In this document: one piece after another, positions 61,374 through 64,000 of the stretch
How positions within the stretch are numbered: the first letter of the stretch is position 1
Layout: the number at the start of each line of letters is the position of its first letter
Source: Watersipora subatra
Taxonomy: Eukaryota; Bryozoa; Gymnolaemata; Cheilostomatida; Watersiporidae
Length of the DNA stretch: 64,000 nucleotides
Assembly: GCF_963576615.1 (NCBI RefSeq)
Contig: NC_088717.1
Coordinates: 25,864,013-25,928,012 of the forward strand
Reading direction: 5' to 3'
Notes under the pieces: generated by a model
Databases searched by the model: none
Told to the model about the DNA's origin: nothing
The model's input: only the letters and a program-made list of their open reading frames with translations
Translations under genes and position numbers: made by a program

Positions 61374-61536
61374 ATGTTTTACATCAGTTTCGTTGTTTTT
61401 AGACTGCTGGTCACGTGTCTGGCAGTCATCTCATATGCTGTTTACATATGCCTCTACAACTCGAGAGTTGTTGGTCGTCTTATTACTTTACTCATCAACA
61501 CCTTCATCCTTGGTCCTGGATATCACATCAAGTGTG
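61374..61536 (+). CDS. BLTP1: BLTP1 (KIAA1109/tweek) N-terminal membrane-anchor exon
   Basis: The protein is a very large bridge-like lipid-transfer protein working at membrane contact sites; its N-terminal helix anchors it in the ER. The exon encodes a hydrophobic helix (FRLLVTCLAVISYAVYICLY) followed by YNSRVVGRLITLLIN, matching human YNSRNVGLILTLVLN, and GYHIKCG, matching YIHIGSF across the junction. The donor is TGTG|GTAAGT, phase 1. The left edge is the CCTTCAAG|ATG acceptor, but an internal start (ATGGCTTCATCC at 61356) or another AG is possible. Confidence 0.85.
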
Positions 61537-62504
61537 GTAAGTAGCCCTTAGTACCAGGGTTGGATAAACTAGGACTTTTTTGTTGTTCAAAAAATCGGCC
61601 TTTTTATTTAAATCAATTTGTTTGATTACTTTGATTTTTTCACTCATTTTTGCAAATTGTCTGTGAACTTCATTTCAACACAGAATGTTAAGTCCCCACT
61701 CATCAATATTAGTGACTTGCATGCTTTAGTTTGAAAACTCAATAAGTTGAAAGAGTTGTAAGTTAGTGGAGTAGAGCTACTAGGAGTTTCACATAAAAAT
61801 ACACTATGAAATATTTAAGCAATTTCTTCCATAGTGTGATCGATGCAGTTAATCGTACAAAATATAAATTCATTTTGCTGGTTTTTAGTGCTTAGTCAAT
61901 TTTTATTTTTGAGGGAATAAAACCGAAAGGGGAGATTACTATTCAACACTTGCACATGATCTGATCGCAGTAAAGAGTTTGCTGTCATAATTTCATTTAT
62001 TAAATAGAGGAACGAGGGAAAACTGTACCAGTTACAGTTGCTACCTCACGATTAGTCCTGCTTTGTGGTTTACTAAATGAACTCACAGGCCCCAGCTTCA
62101 AAGAAACTTATGTAGCATTGTACTACACATGTAGTCAATTACCTTCATCACACTTTCTGATTCATGACAGAGGAGTGTTCACAGATTTGTTACACACTGA
62201 GAAACACTGAGTTTTACATGATCAGGGAAAAAATCATGATTTTTCCTGAAAGAATGATGATTCAAATCGATGATTTAAATCATTTGATTTTGTCGTGCTA
62301 AGCTTCCTTAGTACAGTCTCTTGTTGAGTGCATCTGGTTTATTAGCTGAACATCTGAGTTATAACCGTCTACACAGGTATTCTTTTAGTTCCCAATTTAG
62401 AACAGCAAATCAAATTTAGTTACACATATCTGGAATTCAGTGTTAAAACTCATTCATAGTACATGTTTATGCATAGTATTCTATTTGATCAGGACCTATC
62501 CTAG

Positions 62505-62740
62505 TCGGCCATATTTGCTGTAGCCATATTTGCTGTGGCCATATTTGCTAGTTGCCTTCTTTGCTGTGGCCATATTTGCTGTGACCATATTTGCTCTGAC
62601 CATATTTGTTGTGACCATATTTGCTGTGGTCGCATTTGTTACAGCCATATTTGCTGCAGCCGTATTTACTTAGGTCATATTTGCAGTGGATACTTTAGCT
62701 GCGAACCCATTTGCTGTAGTCGTATTTGTTGTGGCCTTAT
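62505..62740. repeat. 15-bp minisatellite
   Basis: About 15 copies of ATATTTGCTGTGGCC, with variants, just before BLTP1 exon 3. The plus frame is open for 74 codons as cysteine/histidine-rich HICCDHICC repeats, produced by the 15-nt period. It resembles a metal-binding motif only by chance. Confidence 0.92.
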
Positions 62741-62833
62741 TTCACACTTTGTGCTGTGACCGTTGTTATGTTAGCATCTTGATATGACTATGTTTACATA
62801 TTCCTTGTAAGTGGTTTTTTATTTGTCTTGGAG

Positions 62834-62939
62834 GTTCCTTCTCCATATCCATCTTGGGTGGAAAACTGATGTGGAGAGATGTACACTATGTGACATATGA
62901 TTACTCCGTAAGGGTTCAGTATGGCTATGCCCTCTTCAG
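62834..62939 (+). CDS. BLTP1: BLTP1 (KIAA1109/tweek) following exon
   Basis: Acceptor TCTTGGAG|GT, phase 1. GSFSISILGGKLMWRDVHYV and TYDYSVRVQYGYALFR match human GSFSFSVLSGKVMVREIYYI and TEDMSIRIQDGFIIFR. This is the start of the repeating beta-groove that forms the lipid channel. The donor is TTCAG|GTACTT, phase 2. The next exon (expected to begin with the WW after FR) is not found before the window ends, so the gene is cut by the edge. Confidence 0.93.
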
Positions 62940-64000
62940 GTACTTGTTGTTTCAGTTTGTGCCTGCTGACTCTCTGATGTTGATTACCTTCATCTTGCTA
63001 ATCATTAGTGCTGTGTTTTAATGCTTCAAATGAGTTTGGAGTTGTTTCCACTCTGAATCATAGAAACAGTAAAGTCCAAACGCATTCAATGCCATTTCGC
63101 CTCGTTAAATTTGTGTGAAGGCATTCACTCTGAAAGTACATTGACATCATAGAAATGCTCACTGCTGATGGATCCAAATCGATAATACTCAGCTAAGCTC
63201 TTCCTAGTGGAGGTAAAAGAATTTAGCATACAACCATGCGGGTCTCTGTTATGAAAACGTTCTACTGCTACTCGCTACTGTTTTTGTTTGACTTTTTGTC
63301 CTTACATTACAATTTCCATGCCAAGGATAGATCAATGAGTGGGTTGCTCCTACGAGTATGATAAAATAACTACTTTTTTAGTAAACTAGTTGACCACGTA
63401 TGGATTAAAAAGTTTTCGTGACACGAAAACTAGTTTACTTCAGCAAGTTTTGTTGCAAGGGATATAGGTATACCGCGAATTTTGGTAAGATCTATTGTGC
63501 GACTCCGAATCATTGAGACTGTAGGATGCGAATTTGTCGTCAGTGAGCAACTCCGAACTCATTTGAAGCATGGAAACAATGTAACAAGAAACTAGCTATG
63601 CCTAGTCAGGGAATGGTGACTAGCTTAATTTGTTTAAAAAAAGATAACTTAGTAATAATTGATAGTTGTTCCACTTAAATCATGCGTGGTCACCTCTCTT
63701 TTGATTCAGAGTTCTTGCTTCATTAGTTCCATTACCTGTACAATGAGAGTGTAAGATTTCATTTTATTACTTTGGAAACAATAAAGAGTTGTTCAAAAAT
63801 TTTGTGTCAAATTTTAGAACAGCTCTTTTATTGTTCAGTTAAACTTTATGTAGACTTTTCTTTACAAAAATGTTCTATCGCCTTGTCTTTATTGCAATAT
63901 TTTGAGTATCAGTAAGCACACCTCACAGTTTTATATAAAATCTAGATATATGTGAGACAATTTCCCACTCTTACGTTACTGAGAGACTAAATAGATACCT
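62940..64000 (+). other. BLTP1 intron, to the window edge
   Basis: No exon recognised. A short hairpin, AGTAAACTAGTT...TTTTCGTG, lies at 63380-63440. Confidence 0.4.

Noticed and set aside
62535..62759. Cysteine/histidine-rich peptide resembling a metal-binding protein
   Set aside because: The pattern comes from the 15-bp satellite, directly upstream of a BLTP1 exon in intron sequence.

Overview
The window is eukaryotic nuclear DNA, most likely from an invertebrate animal. The coding sequence is split into short exons with GT/AG introns. The base composition is AT-rich, and the introns are full of minisatellites, foldback elements and decayed transposons. No bacterial operon, rRNA gene or CRISPR array is visible. 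The protein sequences fit a non-vertebrate metazoan, perhaps a lophotrochozoan, but the species cannot be fixed from sequence alone.

Three conserved genes can be assembled exon by exon with matching splice phases. (1) PDCD10 (CCM3), plus strand, 7566-24704: five coding exons, 210 residues, complete, with a possible extra leader exon at 7296-7404. (2) An AGFG-type Arf-GAP/FG-repeat gene, minus strand, 56624 down to 25694: ten coding exons, 531 residues, complete. It starts with the CX2CX16CX2C Arf-GAP zinc finger and ends in -STNPFL. (3) The N-terminus of BLTP1 (KIAA1109/tweek), a bridge-like lipid-transfer protein, plus strand: two securely assigned exons (about 61374-61536 and 62834-62939), one possible first exon (59746-59937), and the rest beyond the right edge. 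PDCD10 and AGFG converge tail to tail, with stop codons about 1 kb apart. AGFG and BLTP1 diverge head to head across about 3.1 kb.

Layout: 1-1375 dispersed repeats, a 365-bp foldback and a SINE; 2850-4180 a dead non-LTR reverse transcriptase; 7.3-24.7 kb PDCD10, whose introns hold a 23-bp minisatellite with higher-order structure (10.8-12.1 kb) and a 1126-bp hAT-type element with an 8-bp target duplication (16.6-17.7 kb); 25.7-56.6 kb AGFG, whose introns hold five related TTAA-flanked long-inverted-repeat elements, a second TTAA foldback, a Tigger/pogo relic, 42-bp and 12-bp minisatellites, several hairpins, and a pogo-like element with a 126-bp hairpin element nested inside it; 59.7-64 kb the start of BLTP1 with 33-bp and 15-bp minisatellites.

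The three genes do not form a pathway. PDCD10 is a kinase/STRIPAK adaptor, AGFG an endocytic and nucleoporin-like adaptor, and BLTP1 a lipid-transfer scaffold. The unusual content is the dense set of inverted-repeat mobile elements inside the AGFG introns and four minisatellites whose periods are multiples of three and which stay open in at least one frame. All calls were made by reading the sequence; no database search was run.
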